Assembly: GCF_001625195.1 (NCBI RefSeq)
Contig: NC_054391.1
Location: forward strand, 6,769,157 to 6,833,156
Reading direction: 5' to 3'
DNA from: Drechmeria coniospora
Lineage: Eukaryota; Ascomycota; Sordariomycetes; Hypocreales; Ophiocordycipitaceae
Length of the DNA: 64,000 nt
The notes under the pieces were generated by a model, which saw nothing but the letters and a program-made list of their open reading frames with translations, was not told where the DNA came from and did no database searches. Shown here one piece after another: positions 31,077-43,764 of this stretch; positions within the stretch are counted from its first letter, which is position 1; every line of letters begins with the position of its first letter. The translations under genes were made by a program, and so were the position numbers.

Positions 31077-34000
31077 TCAATCCCCAAGAATATCGTCATC
31101 TTCGTCGTTGAGGGGCCGTTCCGTCAGGTCCTCGTCATCCTCAAACGGATCCTCGTCGAGCAGCTCGCGTCTTCGGAGATCCTCCCGCGTGCCCTCCTCG
31201 GGTTCGAGATTGTCAAAAATGTCGTCGTCATCGTCGTCCTCGGCCCTGATCAACTCCTCGCTGATGGAAGGCTTCTGCGGTCGGGATGCGCGCTGGTTGT
31301 GTTTGGCGGCCGCCTTCTTGTTGCGCCTGCTCATCTTCTCCTCGTCGAGGTAGGCGACGACCTCCTTGAAGTTGTTGCCGAGCTTGAATTGGTTGCGGAG
31401 GATGCGGCGCCGGAGCTTGCTGCTCTGGGAGCCGCGCTGATCAATGATGTCATTCGTGATGGCCAGGACGTACTTGGCCGTCAACTCGCAGAGGGCCATC
31501 TCCGCCTTGAGCTCGGCGGCGTGCCGCTCCTCCTGGGAGAGTCCCTCGTCGTCATCGTCATCCTCGAGCTCATCCTCGTCATCCATGGGGTCCTCATCCT
31601 CTGCCGGCTCGTTCAGGTCCTTGTCTTTCCGCGCCTTCTTGGCGTACTGCTTCTCCGCCCCGTCAAAGATGGCGATGAGCTCCGGCACAAGACCGCCCTC
31701 GACCTCCTTGACGAGCCCGTCGAGCTTGTCTGCGCGGGACGACAGGGAGGGCGAGCTCGACGACGGACGAAGGTTCTTGATCAGAGGACGGATGATGCGG
31801 AGCGTGAGATGGAGATCGCAGAGGCTGCCCGTCGCATAGAGGCGTAGCTGATCGATGGCCGCTCGGGACGAGAAGGTCTCGATGAGGTGCTTGCGGTACG
31901 ATTGACGCAAGGCGGACAATCGGTCCAGCTCGCCGTCGGCGACGGTCGTTCCGTCATTCAGAAGCTTGGCGAGGCCGCGCGTCTTCCACATGAAATAGAA
32001 CTGGCAGGCTTTGATGGAGTAGGTGACGACTTCGTCTTCGAGGTCATCAATCTCGTCCTCCTGCGTTTCGTACTTGCCACGATGGACGATGGCGACGAGG
32101 ATGTCGATGGCGGGCCCGCTCGATTCCCTCGATCTGGAGCTCGCCTCGAGGGCATCGATGCAATCCGACACGCTGGCCAGCTTGCTGATCTTGAGCAGCA
32201 CCGTCGACAGCTCCTGCAGAGGGGCGGCGGCCAGGTTGCCACGCTCGGAGAGGTCGCACGTCTTGTCAAAGTTGCGGAGAGCGTTGATGACATTCTCCCA
32301 CAGCAAGGAGAGCTTGCCGTCGGTCAACTCCTGCAGCTCCTCAAACTGGCGCGCACGGAGCAGAGCTGCCGTGGCCTCGGACAGGACTCTACCGTCGCCG
32401 TGCCGGTTGAACTGCACGCTGATCTCGTCGAGGAGCCTCTCGTACTTGGAGGCGTCTTGGCGAAGATGCTGAAAGACGTCGAGGTTGAGCAAGAGGGCGA
32501 GCCGGAGGACAATGGCGGCCGTCTCGGGCTCGGCACCGAACTTGTTGAGGAGCTTGGGGATGGTCGTCGTCAGCTCCAGGGCGATATCTTGTCGCGACTC
32601 GGCCGGCTCGGAGCGGTGGCCCCTTCGTCGGCTCTTGTCGTGCTCGGTCGTTTGCGACAGGCCTAGCTTGATGGCGGAGGTGAGGACGTCGAGCAGGATG
32701 GACTCCTCGGCCGAGTTGGGCGCGACGGCCTTTTTGAAGGCGGCATCGGCGGAGTTGCCCTTGCGCTGGGACTTGGACTTGGACTTTGTGCTGGTGGAGT
32801 GGTCGTGGAGGAGATAGCCTGCCAGGATCTCCCACGTCTTGACCTCGGGCAGCTTCTCGCAGAGCACCTGGGCGGCGAGAGAAATCCTGGTGTCGGGCAC
32901 CGTCGCCTCGGGCAAGTCGGCGGCAACGTCGGTGCCGGCGCCGACCCCGTTCTGCTGCGCCTCTTCGATCTGCGCGTCGTATATGGCCAGCGTTTCGGCG
33001 AGACACTTGATGTTGACCCACTCCTTTCGCGGTGACTCGAAGTCGTCGTCGTCGACGTCGTCCAACTCGTCGAGGGCGTCGATGCCGCCGATGGCCTCCA
33101 TCTTGTCCGAGTGGACGTCGTTGATGCAGGCGACGAAGAATCCGACGACGGCCTTGCGAATCCGCAGCTCCGTGTCGAAGATGAGCTTGCCGATGGCGTC
33201 AATCTCGGACGGTTCGAGGAGGGCGGCGGCACGGAGAGTGTCGATGACGGAGATGGCGGCGGCCCGGACGGACACGTCCGAGTCGAGCGTCGCCATCTCG
33301 GTCAGCCTGGGCCTGAACCTGTCGATGAAGTGGCCGAGCTGGGGGGCGTCGCGCTTGAAGACGCGGTGGAGCTGCTTCAGGACCTCCTGGCGAGTGGTGG
33401 CGTTGGTGTCGGAGAGCATCCAGCCGAGGTAGCGCAGGTAGCCCGGCTCCATGAAGACGGTTGGGAGGTTCCAGATCCACGAGCCGAGGGCGTCGACGCA
33501 CTCGGTGCGTATCTTGGGGTCGACGTCGCGGTACCGATGGACGAAGATGGTGTCGAAGAAGGACTGGACGGTCTCGCTGCACGTCTTCCGGTAGCCGTTG
33601 GCCTCGTCCATGTTGCGCTGGATCTCGGTCGCCTTGCTCTTGTTCTTTCCCTTCTTGGCGGCCTGGGACTGCTGCTCAAAGGTCGCTATTCTTCGGTCGA
33701 GGACGCCGGCGACTTGGACGAGCCCGGATTGCACGGCGAGGGCAATCGTCGTGGCCGTATGCCGAAAGGGTCGCAGCGAGGAGGAGGACATGCTCGCCAG
33801 CCAGGCGTGAAGGTTATCCATCAGGTCCGGGTCCTTGTATAGAATGTCCGTCTCGTGCAGGAGGGTGACGAGCGACTGGAAGAAGCCGACGAGAAGGTCC
33901 CGGAACGACTTGGTGCTCTTGGCCCTCGAGATGAGAGGATATTCGGTGATTTGTTGCTGCGCACCGTCGGTCAGTCTGCTCGGCATTCATTCGGGGGAGA

Positions 34001-34752
34001 CGCAGCTCGGGGGGGACGTCATACCTCTTGGTAGACGCCTTGGAGGTCGACCAATCTGTTGGGGATGTTGTCCGGGTCGCGAATGTCGTCGGGCGTGACT
34101 TGGAGCTCGCAGCCGGCGCACTGCAGGACGCAGTTGACGAGGTCACCGAGGGCCGTCGCATCGTCGGCCCGGTAGCTCTCGAGCCACTGCTGGGCAACGG
34201 CATCGGAGGCGTCACCGGAGCCGAAAATTTCAGCTGATGCCGGGTCAGCGCAGATGAAACTGGATGGGTGGCGAAGACGGTAGACGGGGCAGGGAGATGG
34301 GGCAGGTAGATGGGGCAGGAAGGAACTGGGTGGTGGTTCATACCGAAGATGCCGGTTCCCTTCTCGCCAGCCTCGATTCGAACCGACTTCTTGGGCCTGC
34401 TGGGGATGCGAGAGAGATGAGCGGACGCGGCCGGCTGGGTGCCGTTGATCTTGGCCTTCTTCGTCGACGGCTTCTTCGAACGACGACCCTGGGTCGGCTT
34501 GCGCGATCGCGGGGCAGGGTGGCTCTCGTCGTCGTCGGATTCGGATTCGTCGCTCATGTCCTCGTCGGAGTCGCTCTCCTCTCTCTCGGAACCGTCACCA
34601 TCCTGGTCGTTCCGCTTGCGCTTCGAGGCGGATGAGCCGCCGGGTTCGGGTGCCGGCACGAACTTTGCCGGTGCTCTCACGACGCGTCCCGACCTGCGAC
34701 GCGCCGTCGAGTCGGGATCGGGCGATGGGCTGCCGCTGGCACTTTGATCCAT
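31077..34752 (-). CDS. scc3: Cohesin subunit SCC3/STAG (Psc3)
   Basis: Three exons, 34344..34752, 34025..34233 and 31077..33956, with introns of 110 and 68 nt, give 1165 aa. SCC3 binds the kleisin Scc1 and DNA in the cohesin ring that holds sister chromatids together. The N-terminus is disordered and charged (TARRRSGRVVRAPAKF, an acidic DSDEDMSDESESDDDE stretch, KKPSTKKAK). It is followed by AEIFGSGDASDAVAQQWLESY and the STAG domain (TEYPLISRAKSTKSFRDLLVGFF...), then the conserved SCD segment with FFDTIFVHRYRDVDPKIR and GSWIWNLPTVFMEPGYLRYLGWMLSD. HEAT-like helices fill the rest. The C-terminus is an acidic tail ending NDEDDDILGD, as in other fungal SCC3 proteins. Splicing creates the continuous GVYQE-QQITEYPL junction. 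Confidence 0.95.
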
Positions 34753-37119
34753 GATGATGTGTCGCCGATGGGGAGAGCGCGTTCACGGGGGGGGCATCTG
34801 CGGATGCAGAACTGACAGGTGTCGGTGGGCGGTTTTCGGGCGTCGTGGGTCGGGGGTTCCAGAAACCGCGATATATTCAATGATGCATTGATGTTTCCGG
34901 GGGGGGGGGGTTGTCTAATGCTGGCGCGTTGGCGTTTGGTGCTAGGTAGATGTACACCGCACGGAGTACTTTGACTTGAAGGCGTCAGCACCCAAGTACC
35001 TGTACTTTGCCCTGAGTCTGTACGGGACGGAAGTACTTGCTCAACAAGCTCGTGTTGGCGTAGCAGACAAGTCCTAACTTGGGTAGCAGGTTCCAGGAGA
35101 ATGGGTGCGCAAGTACTTGTACTTGCGAGCACTTGCGCCAGCGCACGCAGTGGGGGCAGAAAGTACTAGGTACTTGTATATCTCACAGAAGTAACTTTAC
35201 TGATTGCTAGCGCGGAGAAGATACTTGTTCGCGTTAAAGACCTATTTCCATTTACTTGCTGAGCTGTATTTATACAAGTGCAGTGCTTATGTACTTAGGT
35301 AAGTAGGTACTAGTATGTAATTATTACAGCAATACTTAAGTACAGCGTCAATACAGGTACGGAGTAATTGCAGTACTCCGTACTTTACGGAGTAGTAAGT
35401 AAGTACATTATCGTCGAGCTACTGTATATGCAAGTACAGCTGAGCAGAACAATAGGAGTGGCTCCAGGACGCCGGCACTAAGTAAGTAATACCAACTTAC
35501 TGTATGTTTGAGCGGCAAAATGTCGGCTCCTACATGATATGATGGACATCGATAGTACTGTACCATGACAGTATGGAGTACTTACTCCGTACACCAACAG
35601 CAATACACGTACAGTACTCGGTACGGAGTACAGAGGGAGTAATCACAAGTACTCTGAATATGGTGGCGAAATGTCCATTTCCTGCGGTGAGCGTGTATTT
35701 CCAACGAGTCGTTCGTCTATTTTTTTCAAGCCTCTGGCAGGTCTGCCCCAAGATACAGTGGTCTATTCCCTTATGTCGATACCACTCACCACTACGGTGT
35801 GGTGTGACACATCGGAAGTTGGCAAGCATGAAGAACAGCAACCACTCAGCCTGCGTGTACGGGCATAAGCATGCATGTATACCTGGAAGGTTGGGTTACA
35901 TATGCTCAACACCAGGGCATCGCTCGTGTGGTATTTTATATTGAACCCAACGCAAACCCGATCTGGGGATACCAGGAACTAGCACCTAGGCGGAGCGGCC
36001 AGCCGAATACAGCAAGGGCACGTTGTGCGATTAATGCCGTCATGGTTCGCCAGGCGAAGCTCATCTGTTTACAGACCGATCGCAACAGGTGCATGTGTGC
36101 ATGTAGCCAGCCAATACGTAGCTTCCATCGTATTGGAATTGCCAACAGGACGTGCTTGGCTCCGGCGGAACTGGAGCCGGATCACATATGCACAGCATAG
36201 CGAGACTTGCATCCTTTCAACGTGCCAATACCACCAAAAATATGGAGACGAAGCTTTGGCATCTTCGCTGCCTACCCTGTACTTGACTGGAGGGGAGAAA
36301 AAGCCGAGTTGGCACCTCCGACCGCCCAGTACTGGGAGGAAAGTACCGATTGTCAAGGTACGGTCAGGAAACTGTTGCTTTGTACTCCGTACAGAGCAGT
36401 AAATTTTGCACGATGGCGGAAGCTCCTACCAGTAGAGCTGCAGGGAACACCGGCATGGTTTTTAAGCCCGAGTTTGCTTGCAATAATAACAATTGCACGT
36501 AGTAACACCTACAGTACATGTAATACAGTACATGTAATACAGTACTTGTCATACAATACTTGTCATACAGTACTTGTCATACAGTACTTTTTATACAGTA
36601 GTTGCAATACAGTACCTGTAGGCTGTCGTACAGTATTTGTCACACAGTACTTTGCATAAAAAGTAGCAGTTGCAATACAGTACTTGTCATGCAGTTCTTG
36701 TAAAACAGTACTTGTCATACAGTACTTGCAATACAGTACTTGTCATACAATAATTGCCATACAGTACTTGTCATACAGTTCTTGCAAAACAGTACTTTTC
36801 ATACAGTTCTTGTAAAACAGTACTTTTCATACAGTAATTGCAATACAGTACTTGTCATACAGTGCTTGCAAAATTCCTTGACTTGCAAGCAGCTCACCAT
36901 GTTATAGCAAGGTGGGGTTGCTAGAGGCGGCAGAAAGTCGTCACCCACCTCGTTCCTCCACCGCCCGAATTTTCTACCTGGTCGTATTTACCTGCACACC
37001 TCGTTCATGCACAGCTCTGCCCTTTTGACCTCCCACCCGTCTGTCGTTTCCCGACTTCCACACCCGTGCACCTCAAATGGTTCCCTACTTGCCTTCACTG
37101 TAGCGCGTCGGCCAACAAC
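34753..37119. repeat. GTAC-word-rich divergent intergenic region
   Basis: 2.4 kb between scc3 (-) and rpc53 (+). Positions 34950-35650 are dense in GTAC words. A G12 run lies at about 34899-34910. Positions 36508-36872 are a 14-bp minisatellite. Positions 36900-37119 are C/T-rich and word-free, matching the rpc53 promoter and leader. No gene is recognised. Confidence 0.6.
36508..36872. repeat. 14-bp minisatellite of TACAGTACTTGTCA type
   Basis: Roughly 25 degenerate tandem copies of a 14-bp unit, TACAGTACTTGTCA, with variants ACATGTAA, ACTTGCAA, TTCTTGTAAAA and ACTTTTCA. The unit is itself composed of the CAGTACTTG word that is dispersed across the window. It stops about 250 bp upstream of the rpc53 start codon. 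Confidence 0.9.
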
Positions 37120-38769
37120 ATGAACCGCGGACGGACGACAGCAAGGGGGGCCCTTCGAGGTGCCGCCGCTTCGGGGACGCGGCGAACGGCAGGCGAGAAT
37201 GTCGACGACGTGTCGGCCTCGAGTTCATCATCGCCGCAGACGGCCCCGGCGTCCGATGGGGCGACGAACCCGAGAGGATCGGTACGGCGCGGGACCACAA
37301 CACGGGCGACCCGGGCGCCCGCGGCCGGCCGATTCAAGCCAAAGGCGGTGCGAAGAGACGAAGCCGACCGAGACAGCCTGGCTCGGCTGGAGGCCCAGAA
37401 GGCGAGCGAGAGGGCGGCCGAGGAGCGACGGGCCAGAGGTCGGCTGCGCTATCGAAGCAAGAGGAGCCGCGGCGACGCGATGGGAAGCAGGGGAGGCGGC
37501 TGGGGTCGAGGAGCGTCGACGGCCAGCGGCCCCTTTGGAGGAGGCTTTGCCGGACGTGAGTTTGAGCAGCACGGAACCCCCGGGCGACGGTGGTGATGCT
37601 AACGGCGTGCACGCGCAGCTTCCGCAAGAGCGGGCGGTTGGTTCGGTGGCGGCGGCGGCGGCGGCGGCGGCGGGCGGCACGCAAGGTCGGACGGCAAAGG
37701 ATTCGCCCAGGCCGACGGCTCACGGATGCGAGAGGCGAGAATCAACGCCGACAAGCTCCACGTCATGTCTCCCGACGAGGAGCTGGACAGCGACGACGAG
37801 GCCATGATGGCGGCCCTCAGCAACCGAACGGCCAGCTCGATGCCCATGGGCATATACCGACGAGAGCACAAGGAGACGGGCATCGTCGTGGCGACAACGG
37901 CCGAGCTCGAAGCGGCCGAGCACGCCAACGGCGAGGAGGAGAGCCTCTGGGTCGACGGCGACGGCGACGTGCCGCTGGACAAGCAGCCGGAGGAGCAGGG
38001 CGTCTGGGATGCCAAGGCGGACACGGACTTCATCAAGAAGGAGCCCGGCACGGCGGACGAGATGGACCTCGACGACAAGATCAGACAGCTGCCCGTCAAG
38101 GAGACGGAGGTCGCGCCGGCGACGAAGCCGAGGAAGGAGCCGCCGCAAGATTCCGAGGAACGGGCGATCCTGACGGACATGAACCTCCTCGCCAACGAGC
38201 TCGGCGCCGTCACGGTGACGGAAGAGGACGGCGAAAGCAAGACCGAGGGACCGGCCAACAAGGACGGGCGGATGTACCTATTCCAGTTCCCGCCGCTCAT
38301 CCCGCCGCTGAAGCAGGTCGCCGCCCCGCGGCCACGAGTCAAGGTCAAGGCCGAGGCGGATCCCTTTGACGATCTCGCCGCCCCCCTCGGCGAGGCCGGC
38401 CTTTCGGTCGATCTCACACAGGACGACGTCTTCGACGACGACGACGACGACGACGACGATGACCAGCAGCACGGCTTCCGCTCCCAGCGACTTCCCCAGG
38501 GCGGCTTGATAGGCAGGCTCAACGTCCGCAAATCCGGCAAGGTCGAGCTCGACTGGGGTGGCGTGCCGCTCGAGCTGAGCCCCGCGGCGGGCATGAACTT
38601 TCTCACGACGGCCGTCGTCGTCGAGGAGAACGACGAGAAGCCGCAGCACGGCGTGGTCGGCGGTGACTGCTTCAGCATGGGCAAGATCATGGGCCGCTTC
38701 GTCATCGCCTCCGTCCTGCGCGAGGAGGAGGAATGGGACGTTGCACCGGAGGAGCTGGTGGCCGGATGA
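37120..38769 (+). CDS. rpc53: RNA polymerase III subunit RPC53 (RPC4/POLR3D)
   Basis: Two exons, 37120..37555 and 37619..38769, with a 63-nt intron (GTGAGT...GCAG), give 528 aa. RPC53 pairs with RPC37 on Pol III and acts in termination and reinitiation. The N-terminal half carries the family block GRFKPKAVRRDEADRDSLARLE and basic RGRLRYRSKRSRG. The second exon contributes a Gly run, then SRMREARINADKLHVMSPDEE and a long acidic middle. The conserved C-terminal domain is LFQFPPLIPPLK, GLIGRLNVRKSGKVELDWGGVPLELSPA, and FSMGKIMGRFVIASVLREEEEW near the end. Two residue runs, Gly10 and Asp10, come from trinucleotide repeats at about 37650 and 38436-38461, so their lengths may vary between strains. 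Confidence 0.94.
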
Positions 38770-41700
38770 CGCCCGACGGAGGGAGGAAGCGGCGGTGCAG
38801 GAGTGACGGGGCCAAGGAGCGGAAGAATTCCGACACGCACGCCGGACGGCCTTTGACACCCACCGTCGTATCGCCGGGCACCCCTTGGCCATCCTTGGAC
38901 CCCTTTCGCTCGCAAGCCTGCCCCGGCACCCAGTCGACGGACGGACGGCTCGCCTACCCGTGCACATGACGACGAGCGCAAGCACCGGCGGGCCCGCGGT
39001 CGCGACGCGCAACCAAACCTGGGCCGCGGCGGCCGAGGGCGATGGACGCACTCGCACCCGCATGCGGCCGTCGAGGGATGGGAGGCGAAGGGTGAGGGAG
39101 GAGGTTGCCATGCGCCCACCCATTCCTCGGCCCCCCATGTTGACCACCGACGGCGTTTCAGCCGCCGCGAATCGGTGGTTCCCACCCAGCAGAAGCCGTT
39201 TGCTGGTTGCCCGAGCTCAGCAACCATCAGTGTATGCGCGCAAGGTGCGACATGCGTACGTGCATGCGTGGATAAAATTACGAAGTGTGTTGAAACGGAG
39301 CACCGTTCGACAGGGACATGGCATAATGCTACGTGTACGAACATGCGTGCAGCCGTTTGAATTGCGTTTGTGACCTTGACCTTTTTTTCCGGGGAAAGAC
39401 AAGATGGCACGTTGACTCTTCCGACCGGAACCTTGATGAATGTGATGGGACTTGATGGCGATCACCAGGGCAGGCCCGCACACGACTAGGTGGAGTTGTA
39501 CATGTACAGTACAGTACAGTAGGTAGGTGTACAGCCGCCTAGTACTAAAGTAAGTGAGTGCATGCTAGGACTGTAGCAGCACACAGGCAGGATTGCGCTC
39601 CGAAACCCGTCTCGGCACCTGCAAGCAAGGATGTACAGTGCAGTACTTGTGCTTCAGTACAGTACTTACGTGCCCCATACATTGTACAAGCAGTAATGAC
39701 GGTCAGTGACCGACCTGAGTCAATGGCGCAGCCGCTTCACAATAAATGCATTATCGCTGGGCGTGTAACCTATTACTGTACGGAGTAAGTACGGAGTACA
39801 TGTACGGAGAATGTGCGATGGATCCCGTACAAGTACAGTACAAGTACTCCGTACAATATTCAACCATGTAATTACAGTACTTGAACCCCGTCTTGACCAG
39901 GCGCTGTATGTACACTACATTACAAACGTGGGTACTATGCTCTGTGCATGTGCGAGTTGGTGGACATGTAAGTAGTTGTACATGCACTAGAGTATTACTG
40001 CGGATGCCGGTAAGTATACAGTACTGTAGGTACCCCGTAGATTATGAATAATAATAGGAGTACGGAGTACTCCGTACGGAGTACTGCAATTGCTACTTGT
40101 ACAGTAACTGTAAGTACAGTACTAGGTACGTACTCATTCTCCCTCGTACAAATATAAATACTCCATGTCTTGGATGCCGGGTGTTTTATTTCGGCCCCCC
40201 CCCCTCCAGGCCAATCCCAGTAGCAGAACCGCAGTACGGAGTAATACTCCGCACAAGCTCTACAGATACTAAGTACTCGGACTCCAACATGCTTGTTACA
40301 TGAACATACTGTACTTGCTTGAAAGGAACCTGCTGGTAGCATGTACACGTACATACGTACCTACTTACACCTAGTTACTTTACAGTACATGTGCAAGTAC
40401 AAGTACGGTAAATGGACACCGACCTAGTACTTACATGTACAGTACACCAACTTAACAGTGCACGTACTGTAAGTACTGTAACTACAGGTATTACAGTGCT
40501 CTGTACATTAAGGGTCGGTGTACTTGCAGTACGTACTAGGTATGTAGCACTTAGTGCTCCGTACCGAACACATGCTGCAAGTAAGTACAACGTACGACTA
40601 CAATACATGCAAGTATTACTTACTAGGTACTTAGTATTCGTGTCATGCTATAATTACCCGCACAAGAAAGCTGGCACTCGGTCGGAGCCAGTCCTCCAAA
40701 AGAGGGCCACCCCTGCTGCTCGTGCCCGCAGCAGCAGCTGGCGGGATACGAGCACGGCGTACTCCGTGCCTTTGCCTGCAGAGGCCCGGCATCCCCACAG
40801 GGCCCACTGATGGCTCCTGGCCAGTGGTCTGCTGTACTTATGGCCGGCGAGGGTTTGGGGGACGCGTTTGTTTTCAGCTCTTCAGCGATTTGACACGCCA
40901 GATAACCGCCAGATACTGCACTCGGAGTGGTCAAACTCAGTGTATGCACATGGCACCCCGTAGTATATTCTGGCACATATTTATTGATGATGCGCAGTGC
41001 TGTACTTGGGTGCCCCAGTACACGACCGCGTCCTATAAGTGCGTAGAAGCACATACTTACGGACAAGTGCTGTAATTAATACTTGCTGTAGTTGTACTCC
41101 GTAAGTACACTTGCAAGTATTGCACTAGTACTATACTTGTCCTCGCCCGCTAGGACGGAGTACGGTGCACCTTCGTGCAGGATTACTGTAATTACGGAGT
41201 ACTCGAACGTACTGTACTTAGGTACTAGGTAGGTGTCCTCCGTACTTGTACAGTGCCAGTTGTACTACAGCACTTGTATACTCTGTCCTGGAGTACAAGT
41301 ACTGTAATAGTTCGTTGTATGTATTAAACGGATGCTCGTCACAAATTCGCGACGGATACTCCGTAATACCCCGTACGTGTTCCATCTGAGGGAAACCTCG
41401 GATGAAACTCTTATCTTGCAGCGCAGTGCAACGATGAACCCTGCTTCGATCGCGGGTACGATTACCTCTTGGTTGCATGGTTATGGTTGTATGAATACTT
41501 CGAATACTCGTACGGAGTGCATGTACAAGTACTTACACTTACACCTACAACTACTAGGTACTTACTACTAGTACTTACATGTGCTTCATGTACACCTACT
41601 TGTGCACTTGCACATGGAGGTTTGCACCTAACTTAGTAGGTACTGGGTGGCTACTTGTGCGTACTGTAAGTCCCTATTCTACTGTAGCAAGAAATACCAC

Positions 41701-42171
41701 TTCGTACCGGGCAATGGATCACTTGCACGCACAACACACACCTAGTCTGTCTGTGATCGTCCTTCTGCCTCACCCCTAGTGTACGGAGTGCGTGCAAGTG
41801 CGCAAATGCTCTGCAGCCCACGTGCAAGGACGAATAGAGCCCCTATGCACTCGAGAAACATGTCATTACTCGTAGCGTCCATGTACTAGTAGGCAGCTTA
41901 TGCAACGAGGTAGGTAGGTACTCATTCTCGCATATACAATACGTAGTCCTCGTGGAAAAACAAAACCGCACAAATCAAAACGCCAGTCTCCGGCCCGTAG
42001 GCGGAGCGCAGACATACCCGTTTGCCCTTCAGATCATGGCATCGCCGGCGGACAAAAAGTCCTCGCCGGGAATGAAACAAAACGAAACGAACCCCCCTTT
42101 TCGTACGCCCTAGTCATGTCCCATCTCGAAGCGAAAGCGTGGATGCGCCCGAGCCGTCTGGCGGCCCGTCG
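38770..42171. repeat. Intergenic, largely GTAC-word DNA
   Basis: 3.4 kb between the convergent rpc53 (+) and rhodopsin-domain (-) genes. Positions 38770-39480 have ordinary composition. Positions 39490-41940 are dominated by GTAC words, interrupted by plainer sequence near 40660-40960 and 41340-41480. It includes an 18-bp perfect palindrome at 40060-40077. No gene or RNA is recognised. Confidence 0.6.
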
Positions 42172-43764
42172 TCACGTCCGTCGGTTCGACGCGCCGAGGC
42201 CTTGACACTGCTCCTCGAGGTCGTGAAAGTTCTCGAGCGACAGCGTCGTCGGGTGGAAATCCTGCAGGCTCCACGTCGGCGAGTCCTTGTTGCCCTCGAT
42301 GACGTAGACCTCGCTCTTCCCGTCGCTCGGCTGCCCGTCGTCCGTGTCGGTGGGCCCGTCGGCCTGGGCGCCGAAGCCGGCAAACCGCCGCCCGACCTCC
42401 TTCACCGCCGCTTCCTGCCGAGGCCCCGTCGCCGACGCTCCGGCGGCGACGTCGTGGAGCGACACGTCGTTGGGGCCGAAGCCGTGCATGGACCCCCGTG
42501 CCGTCGCTCGGCTGAGGTGCGGCGGGTACTGCCCGCCGGTGCTGGGCGAGTCGTCGTCGCTCGACTGGAAGCCTCGAATCTTCATGGCCCGCAGGAGGGG
42601 TCGGATCGTCGCGAGGCTCGAGGCGATGATGGCGACGCCCGGTTCGACGACGGTCCAGACGAAGGCGTCCGTCGCCGTGACTGCGTCGGGTCAGAGCCGA
42701 GAACGGGCGCGGCGCGGGAAGGGGGGGCCTACACATCAAGTCGTTCATTTCCTCGATGCCGCTGAGAAACTTGAGACGGACCAGCGTCGCGAAGCTCGCA
42801 CTGCTTCCCGTCAGCCGTCCGTTCGAAACTGCCGGTTCGCGCCGAGAGCGGGGGCGGCTTACAAGATACCTAGACCCAGGACGACAATGACCGTCGCCTT
42901 GGCCTGCTTGGTCATCTTGACGTTCCAGAGCAGCGGAATCGGAAGCAGCGCCTGCCGTCTTGCCGTTAGCGACCTCGTCCCGCCGGCGGCCTCCCCTCGC
43001 ACGAGTTGACACTCACGTAGAGCCAATCGGACAGGACGGTCATGACGCTCAGGGCGTAGATGGCCGAGATGATCTCGCCGGCGCCGGCGCATCTGCCGTC
43101 GATCCTAATGTCCCACTGCCTCATGACGGGGCTGCATTGAAAGATGTCCCAGAAGAAGATGCCGATGCTCCAGAAGGAAATGATGAAGAGGCTCACTCGG
43201 AGTATCCACTTGTAGACGCTGCCGACGGAGAGGCGGAGGAGGAAGACGCCGATGCTGAGCTTGATGAACATCATGTCGAGTATGTACACGGCCGCCGCCA
43301 AGGCTTGCCACTGTCGGTCATCGGATGCCCATGTCAGCCACCCATCGGACGGAGCGACGGAGCGTCGAGTGGGAGAAGAAGGGGGAGGGGAGGGGTGGGC
43401 GAGGACACGAACCATGAGCGCCGCGACCTGGTCGTCTACGGGAACCGCCTGGTTGTGGCGGCCGAGTCCTCTGTGAACGCCTCCGAGGATCATGGCGCAG
43501 GTCAGGGTGTACATGAACTGGCCGTCGATTAGCTAGCTCCTCGGTCTCGCCGCGCATCCCGTCTCGGCCGACGGGCGCCAGGCACCGCCAACGCACCTGA
43601 GCGACGAGCATGAGCCAGTCATCAATCTTGAAGCTCTTCATCAAAATCGCCCTCGTGTACGTCCGCAGGCTGATGGCAAACCAACTCAGGACGAGCAGCG
43701 ATACGCTGGCGCCCACCAGGGGGCCGCTGTTGTTCTCGCTCAAGTCAACATCCTGTGCCGACAT
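42172..43764 (-). CDS. Fungal-rhodopsin-domain (SAT4/PTH11-like) seven-helix protein
   Basis: Six exons, 43597..43764, 43413..43517, 43017..43310, 42863..42951, 42733..42800 and 42172..42680, give 410 aa. An in-frame ATG 14 codons upstream (43806) is possible. Helices read in order are GPLVGASVSLLVLSWFAISL, then SFKIDDWLMLVAQ-FMYTLTCAMILGGV, WQALAAAVYILDMMFIKLSIGVFLL, WILRVSLFIISFWSIGIFF, IISAIYALSVMTVLSDWLY, ALLPIPLLWNVKM, ATVIVVLGLGIF-ASFATLVRL and AFVWTVVEPGVAIIASSLATIRPL. This is the fungal rhodopsin domain family that includes PTH11-like putative receptors. It lacks an N-terminal CFEM domain. The long C-terminal tail is hydrophilic. Ligand and role cannot be read from the sequence; a plasma-membrane sensor is the usual inference. 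Confidence 0.9.

Noticed and set aside
28518..34752. A telomere/chromosome-maintenance gene cluster (POT1 next to SCC3)
   Set aside because: Two neighbouring convergent housekeeping genes are not evidence of functional clustering in a fungal genome.
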